NCBI RefSeq assembly: GCF_049801055.1
Contig: NZ_JBNAGF010000002.1
Coordinates: 372,001-436,000, forward strand
Direction: 5' to 3'
Length of the DNA stretch: 64,000 nt
Source: JBNAGF01 sp049801055
GTDB lineage: Bacteria; Pseudomonadota; Alphaproteobacteria; Rhodobacterales; Rhodobacteraceae
The notes beneath the pieces were generated by a model, which was not told the DNA's origin, ran no database searches, and saw nothing but the letters and a program-made list of their open reading frames with translations. Numbering within the stretch: position 1 is the stretch's first letter; every line of letters begins with the position of its first letter. Position numbers and translations under genes: made by a program. Below, one piece after another: positions 45,400 to 52,716 of the stretch.

Positions 45400-45832
45400 A
45401 CTGACCGCGGTCAGCCAATACTGGCTGCACTATCGCCTGCAGGATGACTGGGGTCTGGGCCACATGGCAAAGAAAAGCCGCGAGGAATCCATCGAGGAGA
45501 TGGAACACGCGGACAAGCTGATCGAGCGGATCATCTTCCTCGAAGGTCACCCCAACCTGCAAAAGCTGGATCCGCTTCGCATCGGCCAGAACCCGAAGGA
45601 AACGCTGGAATGCGACCTGGCGGCCGAGATCGACGCCCGTGCGCTCTATAAAGAGGCGCGCGATGTCTGCAAGGATGCCGGCGATTACGTGTCGATGTCC
45701 CTGTTCGAGAGCCTGATGTCGGATGAAGAAGGCCATATCGACTTCCTCGAAACCCAGCTTGAGCTTTATGACCGCATCGGCGGAGAGAACTATATGCAGC
45801 TCAACGCCGCGAAAATTGACGAGGACGACTGA
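45347..45832 (+). CDS. bfr: Bacterioferritin
   Basis: 161 residues from ATG 45347, with AGGGAG upstream. Ferroxidase ligands fit the family: Glu18 region (ALRHELTAVSQYWLHYR), EEMEHADKL (Glu and His), and ESLMSDEEGHIDFLETQ. The haem-ligating Met is in the LGHMAKKS segment. It stores iron as a 24-mer. It is translated with the upstream bfd gene by overlap. Confidence 0.95.
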   Translation: MKGDPKVIEYLNKALRHELTAVSQYWLHYRLQDDWGLGHMAKKSREESIEEMEHADKLIERIIFLEGHPNLQKLDPLRIGQNPKETLECDLAAEIDARALYKEARDVCKDAGDYVSMSLFESLMSDEEGHIDFLETQLELYDRIGGENYMQLNAAKIDEDD

Positions 45833-45871
45833 AGCGACCGATTTCAGGCGCGCGGTTCAAAGATCTGTGGG

Positions 45872-47305
45872 TTAGACAAATCGGTTCAACAGTTGCACCA
45901 GCCGTCTTGTGCGGGCCGTGAAGGGCGGCGCCAGCAGCCCAAGGCCGCTCAGGCGGCTTTGTTCCAGCACCGATTTCATGTGGCTGAAGGTCTCAAACCC
46001 TTTTTCGCCGTGATATGCGCCGTATCCCGAGGCGCCAACGCCACCGAAGGGCAGGGTGTCACATGAAAACTGGATCGCCACTTCGTTGACGCAGAGGCCA
46101 CCGGAATGGGTCAGATGCAGCCACGGATCGCAGTCGCGTCGGTTCTCCGCAAAGACATAAAGCGCGAGGGGACGATCCCGTGTGGTGACAAATTCGAGCG
46201 CTTGCTCTGTGGTGTCGTAAGGGACAAGCGGCAGGATCGGGCCAAATACCTCGTGGCGCATCAAAGCAAGATCAGTCGGCGGGTCGAGCACCAAAGTTGG
46301 AGTTAGTCTGCGCGCTGCACCGGATGTCGCGTCGGGCAGAGTTCTCAGCTCTGCTCCGGTTTGCTGAGCTTCGCGGATCATCGACTGCAACCGGTCCAGA
46401 TGCCGTTGACTGATAATACCGCAATAATCTCGGCTGTCGGCGCCGTCGGGATACTGATGTTGCCAGACCTGCATCAGCTTGTCGGCGAAGGGCGCCATCT
46501 GATCACGCGGCAGCAATATGTAGTCGGGCGCAACGCAGGCTTGCCCTGCGTTCAGCGTCTTGCCCCAACCAATGCGGGCAGCGGCGCGATCCAGATCGGC
46601 GGACTCGGTGAGGATGGCGGGGGATTTGCCGCCAAGCTCAAGGGTCACGGGGGTCAGATTCCGGGCGGCGGCAGTGGCGACCTTTCGGCCCACCTCGGTC
46701 GAGCCGGTGAACAGCAGGTGATCGAATGGCAGGTCGGAAAAGGCCTGAGCGACATCCGGCCCCCCGGTGGCAACCGCGATTTCATCAGGGGCGAAGCTTT
46801 CAGCAATCATGCGCGCCAGAAGATCAGACGTTTTCGGTGAAAGCTCTGACGGTTTCAGCATAACCCGGTTGCCAGCAGCCAGCGCCGCCGCAACTGGCGT
46901 AACCGCAAGCAGCACCGGGAAATTCCACGGCGAGATGACACCAATCACACCCAATGGTTGCGGAAAGATCCTGCCCCGGGCGGGGCGCATGTGAAGCGGC
47001 ATTGATACGCGCCTTGGCTTCATCCAGCGTTTCACATTGCGTTTGGCGGTGCGGATTTCACCAATCGACGTGGTCAGGTCGAGCAACCGGCATTCAACGG
47101 AACTGCGGTACGAGAAATCCGCGCTCATGGCCTCTGCCAGTTGATCTGAGTGATCCAAAAGGGCGGTCTCCAGCCGAGTGAGCCGGTCAAGGCGTACTTG
47201 GGCTGGCGGGAACGGGTCTGATGCAAACCCGGCCTGCAAAATGTCGAACTGGGATTGCAGGCCCACCGATATCGGAGGCAGGGCAGAATCTGGCATGCGG
47301 ATCAC
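45872..47305 (-). CDS. calB: Coniferyl aldehyde dehydrogenase-like aldehyde dehydrogenase
   Basis: 477 residues of the aldehyde dehydrogenase superfamily: GVIGVISPWNFPVLL (NAD site), FTGSTEVGRKVA, ELGGKSPAIL (catalytic Glu) and NAGQACVAPDYIL (catalytic Cys). The length, the short C-terminus and the SFGGVGASGYGAYHG-like FGGVGASGYGAYHGEKGFE place it with coniferyl-aldehyde dehydrogenases. The physiological aldehyde is not certain. It is divergent from the broken dusA start. Confidence 0.85.
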   Translation of the reverse strand: MIRMPDSALPPISVGLQSQFDILQAGFASDPFPPAQVRLDRLTRLETALLDHSDQLAEAMSADFSYRSSVECRLLDLTTSIGEIRTAKRNVKRWMKPRRVSMPLHMRPARGRIFPQPLGVIGVISPWNFPVLLAVTPVAAALAAGNRVMLKPSELSPKTSDLLARMIAESFAPDEIAVATGGPDVAQAFSDLPFDHLLFTGSTEVGRKVATAAARNLTPVTLELGGKSPAILTESADLDRAAARIGWGKTLNAGQACVAPDYILLPRDQMAPFADKLMQVWQHQYPDGADSRDYCGIISQRHLDRLQSMIREAQQTGAELRTLPDATSGAARRLTPTLVLDPPTDLALMRHEVFGPILPLVPYDTTEQALEFVTTRDRPLALYVFAENRRDCDPWLHLTHSGGLCVNEVAIQFSCDTLPFGGVGASGYGAYHGEKGFETFSHMKSVLEQSRLSGLGLLAPPFTARTRRLVQLLNRFV

Positions 47306-47479
47306 TCCTGTTTGGATTCAGGATGCGCCAGAAAATTGACCGGTTCGAGGGGTATTGGCAATCCGTGCCGGAATGATGCTACAGAGTGCGCCCAGCAGGG
47401 TGCATGCCTTGCGCCTGAGTAACTCCACCAGCAAGCATAGGCAGGCCACACTTTCGCCAGGCCGGGAAAGATGCGTCGG

Positions 47480-47575
47480 ATGAACGACAAAACTATGACA
47501 AGCAAACTCGGCGTTGCCGACGTAAGGCGCGCCGCGAGACTGTCCGTTGCACCCATGATGGATTGGCGCGACTGA
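47480..47575 (+). pseudogene. dusA: Orphaned 5' end of dusA left of the integrated element
   Basis: From ATG 47480 the frame reads MNDKTMTSKLGVADV, continues to LSVAPMMDW and then stops at TGA 47573 after two foreign codons. LSVAPMMDW is the conserved DusA N-terminal motif. Homology to the functional dusA copy at 62037 ends exactly at the repeat edge, so integration disconnected this start from the rest of the gene. Confidence 0.9.
47540..47566 (+). repeat. attL core (27-bp direct repeat, left copy)
   Basis: Starts CTGTCCGTTGCAC and ends CCATGATGGATTGG. It is identical to the right copy except for A instead of G at position 12 of the repeat (47551). It lies in codons for LSVAPMMDW of the dusA fragment. 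Confidence 0.92.
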
Positions 47576-47626
47576 GCGGCACTTAACGGCCCATATTCAG
47601 CAGGTTAGGGGACTCGGTTTGGCTGG

Positions 47627-47680
47627 CGTTTGCAGAAACGTTTGCAGGTCACCCCACCAGCACCGAAACGACTGCAAACG
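47627..47680. repeat. Left-end CGTTTGCA repeats (candidate integrase arm sites)
   Basis: CGTTTGCA occurs at 47627-47634 and 47639-47646 (12 bp apart) and inverted at 47673-47680. The same octamer recurs at the right end. Confidence 0.6.
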
Positions 47681-47783
47681 ACACCAGACCGCATACGACC
47701 GCTACCGCCACGCCGGGCCAGATCGATGGTGGTCGGGTCTGCTTTGGCTCACAGCCGGGCAGATAGTGGACATTATCGGACAT
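47649..47783 (-). CDS. 44-aa small membrane protein of the element
   Basis: The ATG at 47783 overlaps the end of the upstream 96-aa gene by 11 bases. The product begins MSDNVHYLPGCEPKQTRPPS and has one C-terminal membrane segment (WPGVAVAVVCGLVSFAVVSV). It is the last gene before attL. A holin-like or superinfection role is possible but there is no family match. Confidence 0.6.
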   Translation of the reverse strand: MSDNVHYLPGCEPKQTRPPSIWPGVAVAVVCGLVSFAVVSVLVG

Positions 47784-48063
47784 GGATAACGCCGCCGCCC
47801 GGCTCATAGGTCAACGTGACAGTGGCCGCCCCTGCCAGCACGCCCAGCGACCGGGGCGAGTTAATATCGATGATCGGGCGGCCCGGCTTTCCAGCCACAC
47901 GTCGCGCCCCGTCTGCGTCCCGCTGGATGGTGAAACCGGTATCTGTGGGGATCAGGGTCCAGCGGGTGCCGTGGTCCAGCCCGGCGGCGACCAGATGCTT
48001 ACCTTCCAGCCAAAGACGCGGTTTGCCGCGATTCTGGCCGATCTTGCGTTGAACGGTGATCAT
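47773..48063 (-). CDS. Hypothetical small beta-rich protein (SymE/AbrB-like start)
   Basis: 96 residues from ATG 48063: MITVQRKIGQNRGKPRLWLE, then GKHLVAAGLDHGTRWTLIP and FTIQRDADGARRVAGK. The short 'RLWLEGKxLxxAGF/L..G' pattern resembles SymE-like and swapped-hairpin AbrB-like domains and the N-terminal parts of some phage methyltransferases. It is divergent from the 53-aa gene at 48159 and could regulate it. Function unproven. Confidence 0.65.
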   Translation of the reverse strand: MITVQRKIGQNRGKPRLWLEGKHLVAAGLDHGTRWTLIPTDTGFTIQRDADGARRVAGKPGRPIIDINSPRSLGVLAGAATVTLTYEPGGGVIHVR

Positions 48064-48158
48064 GTCAGTTCCTTTCGTTTCGGTATGAACGTACATTAAT
48101 TATCAGTGTACCGATTCGCAAGTAGACGTATACTTTTTTTTAGTGTACCACCGGAATC
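48064..48158. promoter_or_regulatory. Divergent promoter/operator region of the element's left end
   Basis: 95 AT-rich bases between a minus-strand and a plus-strand gene. AGTGTACC occurs twice (48106-48113 and 48143-48150) along with ACGTACAT and ACGTATAC, a possible operator set. This is the only divergent gene pair in the element. Confidence 0.45.
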
Positions 48159-48320
48159 ATGACTGATGATGAATGGACGGTATTCCAGAAGCCCGACGAA
48201 CGGGCCAAGCTGGACGATCTACGCGCCAAGCGTGATGCGGCGCGGGACGAATACAATGAAGAATACAAACGCCAGATGAACCGCTGCACGGCCCGTAAGC
48301 GGCGATCTAAGGACGATTGA
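48159..48320 (+). CDS. 53-aa highly charged protein, the only plus-strand gene of the element
   Basis: 53 residues beginning MTDDEWTVFQKPDERAKLDD, almost wholly helical and rich in Arg, Lys, Asp and Glu, ending CTARKRRSKDD. It follows the divergent promoter region and is itself followed directly by the hairpin array, so its transcript would extend into that array. A coiled-coil or nucleic-acid-binding role is plausible. No family recognised. Confidence 0.6.
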   Translation: MTDDEWTVFQKPDERAKLDDLRAKRDAARDEYNEEYKRQMNRCTARKRRSKDD

Positions 48321-48334
48321 CCCCAACCCGGTCC

Positions 48335-48459
48335 GTTTTCCGGACGGAATTGAGCGCACAGCCGCAGTGCGTGGTTTTCCGGACGGAATTGTCGGCACAC
48401 CCGCAATGCGTGGTTTTCCGGTTACTAAAATTATTAGTAACCGGAATTGTCGGCACACC
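48335..48459. repeat. Hairpin array family A (39-bp tandem units)
   Basis: Three units with starts at 48335, 48374 and 48413 (39-bp period). The flank GTTTTCCG...CGGAATTG is constant; the enclosed palindrome is TTCCGGACGGAA in units 1-2 but in unit 3 is a 13-bp stem (48416-48428 with 48434-48446). Units 2-3 also share the following TCGGCACACCCG. Confidence 0.85.
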
Positions 48460-48464
48460 CGGTT

Positions 48465-48494
48465 CGGTTAATGCCGTTTGCGCGGCATTAACCG
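48465..48494. repeat. 12-bp perfect hairpin between repeat families A and B
   Basis: CGGTTAATGCCG (48465-48476) and CGGCATTAACCG (48483-48494) with loop TTTGCG. Confidence 0.8.
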
Positions 48495-48502
48495 CCCGGT
48501 CC

Positions 48503-48628
48503 GGTCTGATCGATGATCGGTTTCGTAACATTACGAACCCCAGAACTCGGAACCTGAAACGGTCTGATCGATGATCGGTTTCACGGTAGTGTGAAGACGA
48601 CCGAACCCCAGAACTCGGAACCTGAAAC
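48503..48628. repeat. Hairpin array family B (two units)
   Basis: Unit 1 at 48503-48560 and unit 2 at 48561-48628. Left flank GGTCTGATCGATGATCGGTT and right flank AACCCCAGAACTCGGAACCT are identical in both. The insert is TTCGTAA-CA-TTACGAA in unit 1 and TTCAC-GGTAGT-GTGAA plus 8 bases in unit 2. Confidence 0.85.
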
Positions 48629-48708
48629 CGCGCCAGAAGCCGTTGTCGCGCCCGATACGCCCGATCCGGCCAAAACGGAATCGCCGGTCTGACACCGGTG
48701 CCAGACCG

Positions 48709-49012
48709 ATCCAAGAGGGGTACCCCTTCGCATCTTCGAATGCCTGTTCCACAGAACAGGCATTTGCCATCCAAGAGGTATCCTCAGCGGCGTCGGAAAA
48801 AAGTCAGCCCAGTGGCGGTCAACCGCCACTGGGTCAAGTTTTTCCTGTGTGATTTCAAAGGCTTCGTCACCCAGTGCGTCCAAGAGGGGTATACCTTCGC
48901 ATCTTCGAATGCCTGTTCCACAGAACAGGCACTTGCCATCCAAGAGGGGTATACCTTCGCATCTTGAGCGGACGGTTCCACAGAGCCGTCCGCTTGCATC
49001 CAAGAGGTATCC
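48709..49012. repeat. Hairpin array family C (three units plus end boxes)
   Basis: Units at 48709-48767, 48878-48937 and 48938-48997, with extra ATCCAAGAGGTATCC boxes at 48769 and 48998. Flanks (A/G)TCCAAGAGGGGTA..C..TTCGCATCTT and TTGC are constant. The loop GTTC-CACA-GA(A/G)C is constant but the lower stem differs: GCCT/AGGC in units 1-2 and GCGGACG/CGTCCGC in unit 3. Confidence 0.88.
48795..48845. terminator. Large symmetrical hairpin, bidirectional terminator-like
   Basis: CCCAGTGGCGGT (48808-48819) and ACCGCCACTGGG (48822-48833) form a 12-bp stem with a CA loop. It is flanked by GGAAAAA (48795-48801) and TTTTTCC (48839-48845), which would give a U-run on either strand. It interrupts family C between units 1 and 2. 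Confidence 0.65.
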
Positions 49013-49017
49013 GACCC

Positions 49018-49365
49018 CTACCTGCTATCGTCCAGACACGCCTTGCTGCAAAAATACCGCCCACATGACCGCCACCTGTGGGTTACGGGTATGCGCCCGC
49101 CACAGCCGTCACAGGGCGTCACCCACGGGGGTAGTGGTGCCGCTGGGTTGGGAAGCCTCACCTGCACCTTTTCCACCCGTCTGGTGCGCTTTGACGGGAT
49201 GGCATCACGCATCATCTGAAGCCGTCCTGACCGCCTCAGACGCTGGAAGGCACCCGGATAGCGGGTCTGGAACTCGTACCGACTGTCACAAGCGGCCAGC
49301 GCGGCTCGGATTGCAGCATCTGTCCATGGTGGGCCGGGTGGGTTATGGTCGTACCGTTTCAACAA
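49018..49365 (-). CDS. Cys-rich small protein with zinc-finger-like end
   Basis: 115 residues if started at TTG 49365, chosen because it overlaps the end of the upstream gene by only 23 bases; no ATG is available there and the start is uncertain. The C-terminus has CDGCGGRIPVTHRWRSCGRY followed by FCSKAC, a four-plus Cys arrangement of treble-clef/FCS type. It is the last gene of the late block before the hairpin array. Function unknown. Confidence 0.5.
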   Translation of the reverse strand: MLKRYDHNPPGPPWTDAAIRAALAACDSRYEFQTRYPGAFQRLRRSGRLQMMRDAIPSKRTRRVEKVQVRLPNPAAPLPPWVTPCDGCGGRIPVTHRWRSCGRYFCSKACLDDSR

Positions 49366-49702
49366 GGTAGAGAGGCTGTGATGATGGCGAACGATGCGCG
49401 GTCGGTCGGTAGGGATTTTGCCCGGTGGTTGCGGTCGGTCCACCCTGCATCTGGTAGAGCCGGGCCAGATAGTCCGCATTCCGGTCCAGCAGATCGGACA
49501 AGACCGATGCAGCCGAATCCACACCAGCCACACGTTCGGACAGGATGGTCAGACCACACACCTGCGCCTGAACTTCCAGCATCCAGTCGCCACACCACCA
49601 GACGCTTGCATTAATCGGCAAGCCCAGCCCGGAAAACGGGTCCAACGCTTCCAGAAGACCGTCGCGTATATCGTCTGAAAAGCAGTCGTGCAGGTCACGC
49701 AT
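49343..49702 (-). CDS. Hypothetical late-block protein downstream of the tape-measure gene
   Basis: 119 residues. Its ATG shares one base with the tape-measure stop (TGATG), strong evidence for translation. It starts MRDLHDCFSDDIRDGLLEAL and is acidic and helical in the middle (LLDRNADYLARLYQM). A tail or assembly role is likely from position only. Confidence 0.65.
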   Translation of the reverse strand: MRDLHDCFSDDIRDGLLEALDPFSGLGLPINASVWWCGDWMLEVQAQVCGLTILSERVAGVDSAASVLSDLLDRNADYLARLYQMQGGPTATTGQNPYRPTAHRSPSSQPLYLVETVRP

Positions 49703-51324
49703 CAGACAGCCTTCCTGCGGCTGCCGTAGCCGCTTTCCATGGCACGCGCCACCGGACCTTGCCCAAGCACCAGTTGGTTTGCGATTGAGGCTTCAGCGGC
49801 CATCACAGCTTCCCCGATGATGACGTGACGTTCGCCGCCCCGATCCTCAACACGGGCCGGTTGGCCTGAATAGTTGTGGATGGTGACCGGCGATGCAGCG
49901 ACCCCCAGAACCCCGTTATGCGCCTGAAGCGGTACGATGGCTTCCGGGCCGCGCTCACCCATGACGCCCACACCACCGCCGGACATGGGGAACGGTGTGG
50001 CGCCATTGACCACGCCACCCTTGGCAAACGGTGTCAGGCTGGACGGGTCCAAATTCGGATTGATCGGAATGCCAAGTCCCTGCTGGAAGGCCAGCCCGAA
50101 CATGGATTGCGGGTTTCCGACATTCATGCCCAGCGCCCGCATGATGGCGTGAAGGATCAGGGCACGCAGGGTCATCTTCGCAATGTCCTGAAGCACGGAC
50201 CGGGCAAAGTCCCGGAAAGCGAATTCACCCTGTGCCAAGCTGTCCACGAACGTGTCGACGCTGTTGGCCATCACATCGCCCAACCCGGTCGCCATCCGGT
50301 CGGACAGGTCGACTGTCCGGGCCAGTTGTTCGTTAAACTTGGCCAGTTGTTCTTCGGCCCGGTCGATACTGGACCTGCCACCGCCGGACTTCGTGGATGT
50401 ACTCGGTCCTTTGCCGGGTTTACCCACCACCGGCTGGCTCATCAGGCTGTCTTCATCCGCAAAGCGCGACCGCAGACCCTGCATGATCGCCCATTCGCGC
50501 GCGGCTTCCATGGCGGCATCGCGTGCCTGCTGGGTTTCCCATGTCAGGACAGCAGCCGCACGGGCCGCATTCATCATCTGTTCACCGACCAGCCGTTCCG
50601 CATCGGCCAGTTCCTTGCCCAGATTCTTGGCCCGTTCCATTTCGGCGTTCTGGTCTTTCTGCCGTGCCAGAAGTTCTTCGTATTTGGCCAGTTCTTCTTC
50701 GGCCCGTTGAACCTTCGCTTCTGCGGCTTCCACCTGTGACCACAGCGCATCGTCACCTTCGGCCAAACCTTCATTGTAGGCTTCCAGCGCGTTGTTCAGT
50801 TCCAGTTGTGCAGCGGCAATATCCCGGCCCAGACGCTGCTGGGTGGTGTCGATACCCTTGGCGGTCCGTTCGATTTGGTCGGCCAAGTTCTTGGATGCTT
50901 CGGCGGCATCCTGCATGGACTTTTCGAAGGCTTTGGTTTCTTCGCTGCCTTCAAACAGCTTCATACCGAACGCGGCCAGAACACCGGTGGCCACGGTAAA
51001 GGCAATGCCCCACGGCCCGGCCATGAACGAACTAAGCTGGTTTGCCTGTTGGCTGAACGCCAGCAACGCGTTCTGACCGCCACCGATCTGGACCAGAAAA
51101 TCACCGAACTGAACGCTGCCCTGCTGCATCAGCCGCTGGTTGGCCGACAGGGACCGGTTCAGGTTGGCCGTCTGCTTGCCGAACCGCTTTCCGGCGGCCT
51201 GTGCCCGGTCAAATCCGACCGCCAGATCGGCCAGTTCCTTTTCGGCCCGTTGCAGGTCGCGGACCATCTTTTCCGCTTCCACGCTGAGGATCATTTCGTG
51301 CTGGGTTTGGATACGTTCAACCAT
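49702..51324 (-). CDS. Phage tail tape-measure protein (lambda-type)
   Basis: 540 residues; AGGAGT lies 7 bases before ATG 51324. The N-terminal third holds the lambda-like tape-measure segment QFGDFLVQIGGGQNALLAFS with hydrophobic FTVATGVLAAFGMKLF. A long Ala/Glu/Lys coiled coil spans about 145-275. The C-terminal part has FRDFARSVLQDIAKMTLRAL and GGGVGVMGERGPEAIVPL, both hallmarks of tape-measure C-terminal domains. It sets tail length and would give a short-to-medium siphovirus tail. Its presence without terminase or tail-tip genes is odd. Confidence 0.88.
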   Translation of the reverse strand: MVERIQTQHEMILSVEAEKMVRDLQRAEKELADLAVGFDRAQAAGKRFGKQTANLNRSLSANQRLMQQGSVQFGDFLVQIGGGQNALLAFSQQANQLSSFMAGPWGIAFTVATGVLAAFGMKLFEGSEETKAFEKSMQDAAEASKNLADQIERTAKGIDTTQQRLGRDIAAAQLELNNALEAYNEGLAEGDDALWSQVEAAEAKVQRAEEELAKYEELLARQKDQNAEMERAKNLGKELADAERLVGEQMMNAARAAAVLTWETQQARDAAMEAAREWAIMQGLRSRFADEDSLMSQPVVGKPGKGPSTSTKSGGGRSSIDRAEEQLAKFNEQLARTVDLSDRMATGLGDVMANSVDTFVDSLAQGEFAFRDFARSVLQDIAKMTLRALILHAIMRALGMNVGNPQSMFGLAFQQGLGIPINPNLDPSSLTPFAKGGVVNGATPFPMSGGGVGVMGERGPEAIVPLQAHNGVLGVAASPVTIHNYSGQPARVEDRGGERHVIIGEAVMAAEASIANQLVLGQGPVARAMESGYGSRRKAV

Positions 51325-52069
51325 AGAAGTCACTCCTAGAAGGTCCGCGCGATTTGAAGTCGCCCAGCTTGCCAAAGGTCAGCAACGGCATCGCCGCGCT
51401 GGCATGTTTCGTCTTGCCCACGGGCCGGTATGTGGGATGACCGCTGATCACCAGACGCATGGCCACGCGGTTCAGCCAGCCCGACTGTCGCAGCACCTTG
51501 TAGGTGGTCCAGAACGGTTCGTGATGGCGTTCGATCCGCCCGCCGTAGGGCACCAGCGGATACAGACGGATTTGTTCGAACTGGTCGAAGCGACCCAGCC
51601 GGGATGGCTGCGTGATCTGGCCGTCCACATCCATGGTGATGCTGAATTCATACTGGCCGGTGTCCCGGAACTTGCGGCTTATATCCAGCAGGATCAGATA
51701 TGCCTCTTGCGCGGCCCGGCGCACATCCTCAAGTCCCGGACCTTGGGCGTAGGTGATGTTCCCGCCCAGACGAACGTTCGTCACTTTGCGATGTGGTGAC
51801 CCATCCACCAGCGTAATCACCGGGTCGCCCGGCTGGAATACCTTGCCCTGTCGCTGGTACGTCTGAACACCAGCCGCAGCGACCCGCATGTGGAAGGTCC
51901 GCATACTGGTCACCAAATCGGGCACGACCTGCGCCAGAAAGGCCGTCTTGGCCCGACGCTTGCCCAGATCGATGGGCGGCTTCTTCAGCGGCCTGAACGG
52001 GTCTGGTGGTCGCTTGGCCCGGAACGGTTTGTATTCGCTTTGCGGGTAGTCCCTCAGACGGATGACCAT
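51317..52069 (-). CDS. Putative virion structural protein
   Basis: 250 residues, overlapping the tape-measure start by 8 bases and sharing one base with the upstream stop. The N-terminus is basic and Pro-rich (RAKRPPDPFRPLKKPPIDLG). The centre (GDPVITLVDGSPHRKV, FRDTGQYEFSITMDVDGQIT) looks beta-rich, as in neck or tail-completion proteins. Position just before the tape-measure gene is where tail tube or completion genes lie, but no family is recognised. Confidence 0.6.
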   Translation of the reverse strand: MVIRLRDYPQSEYKPFRAKRPPDPFRPLKKPPIDLGKRRAKTAFLAQVVPDLVTSMRTFHMRVAAAGVQTYQRQGKVFQPGDPVITLVDGSPHRKVTNVRLGGNITYAQGPGLEDVRRAAQEAYLILLDISRKFRDTGQYEFSITMDVDGQITQPSRLGRFDQFEQIRLYPLVPYGGRIERHHEPFWTTYKVLRQSGWLNRVAMRLVISGHPTYRPVGKTKHASAAMPLLTFGKLGDFKSRGPSRSDFYG

Positions 52070-52332
52070 CAGTGCACCCCCCGCTTATTGCCCGACACCT
52101 GGTAATTCATCAGACGGTCAATCAACTCGCGTCCATCATTGGGCTGGATGCCGGTCAGATGCGCGGCCAGTGCGTCCAGATCATCCGGGAACGGGTCGCT
52201 GCGCAGGTGTCCCCACAAGGTGCGGCACATGCCGGTCATGCCAGCGGCGAACATCTGGTCATCATCGATGGTCCAGATTTGGGTCATCAACAGACCCACG
52301 CCCTGTTCTATGACGGCAAAGTCATCCTGCAT
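52069..52332 (-). CDS. Small late-block protein, 87 aa
   Basis: Starts MQDDFAVIEQGVGLLMTQIW at ATG 52332, overlapping the upstream gene by 11 bases, and ends one base into the next gene. Helical, acidic, with repeated hydrophobics. The position between capsid and tape-measure genes resembles tail-assembly chaperone or head-tail connector slots. Confidence 0.6.
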   Translation of the reverse strand: MQDDFAVIEQGVGLLMTQIWTIDDDQMFAAGMTGMCRTLWGHLRSDPFPDDLDALAAHLTGIQPNDGRELIDRLMNYQVSGNKRGVH

Positions 52333-52501
52333 TTCGCCTTTCCAGTTCCTGTTTGATTGACCGGGCTGCTGCACCCAGACCGCCCGCTTCAGCATCGGCC
52401 AACCGCTGGCGTAGCTGGTCCATCGGTACGTCCCGCCAAGGACCACGGTCGCGCCGGGCATTTGCGGCAAGGTTGCGCTGGCTGGTCGTGGCTTCATCCA
52501 T
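52322..52501 (-). CDS. Small late-block protein, 59 aa
   Basis: ATG 52501 overlaps the upstream stop by one base (TGATG). It starts MDEATTSQRNLAANARRDRG and is basic and helical (QLRQRLADAEAGG). Unrecognised. Confidence 0.55.
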   Translation of the reverse strand: MDEATTSQRNLAANARRDRGPWRDVPMDQLRQRLADAEAGGLGAAARSIKQELERRNAG

Positions 52502-52716
52502 CAGGGCCACAGCCTCGCGCGTTCGGTTTCACTGATGTAGAGCGACAGGCGGCCCGGTTTGTTGTTCGGACCTTTGCCCTGCTTGTGGATCAGTTGATGG
52601 ATGTTCTCACCCAACCCATCGGCAAACCCCCGAAGGATGGTGCCGCAATTGGTCGTCACCCAAGCATCCGCAAGATCACGCTGGTATGAGCCTTCGTGAT
52701 TAAGAATTCGTGCCAT
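52501..52716 (-). CDS. Small late-block protein, 71 aa
   Basis: Start set at ATG 52716 (MARILNHEGSYQRDLADAWV), giving a 17-base overlap with the upstream gene; an earlier ATG at 52740 is possible. Contains TNCGTILRGFADGLGENI. Unrecognised. Confidence 0.5.
   Translation of the reverse strand: MARILNHEGSYQRDLADAWVTTNCGTILRGFADGLGENIHQLIHKQGKGPNNKPGRLSLYISETERARLWP

Noticed and set aside
48581..49003. 140-aa minus-strand frame with repeated 'CEGIPLLD' peptide
   Set aside because: It is a translation of the family B/C hairpin repeats; other frames across the same repeats are open too, there is no ribosome site, and stem covariation argues for structure rather than coding.
48709..49012. CRISPR array
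   Set aside because: Repeats are irregular in length, contain large internal hairpins with varying stems, lack unique spacers of constant size, and no cas gene is present.
49876..51339. Plus-strand frames opposite the tape-measure gene
   Set aside because: Shadows of a high-GC coding sequence; the tape-measure reading has clear family motifs and coupling to its neighbours.
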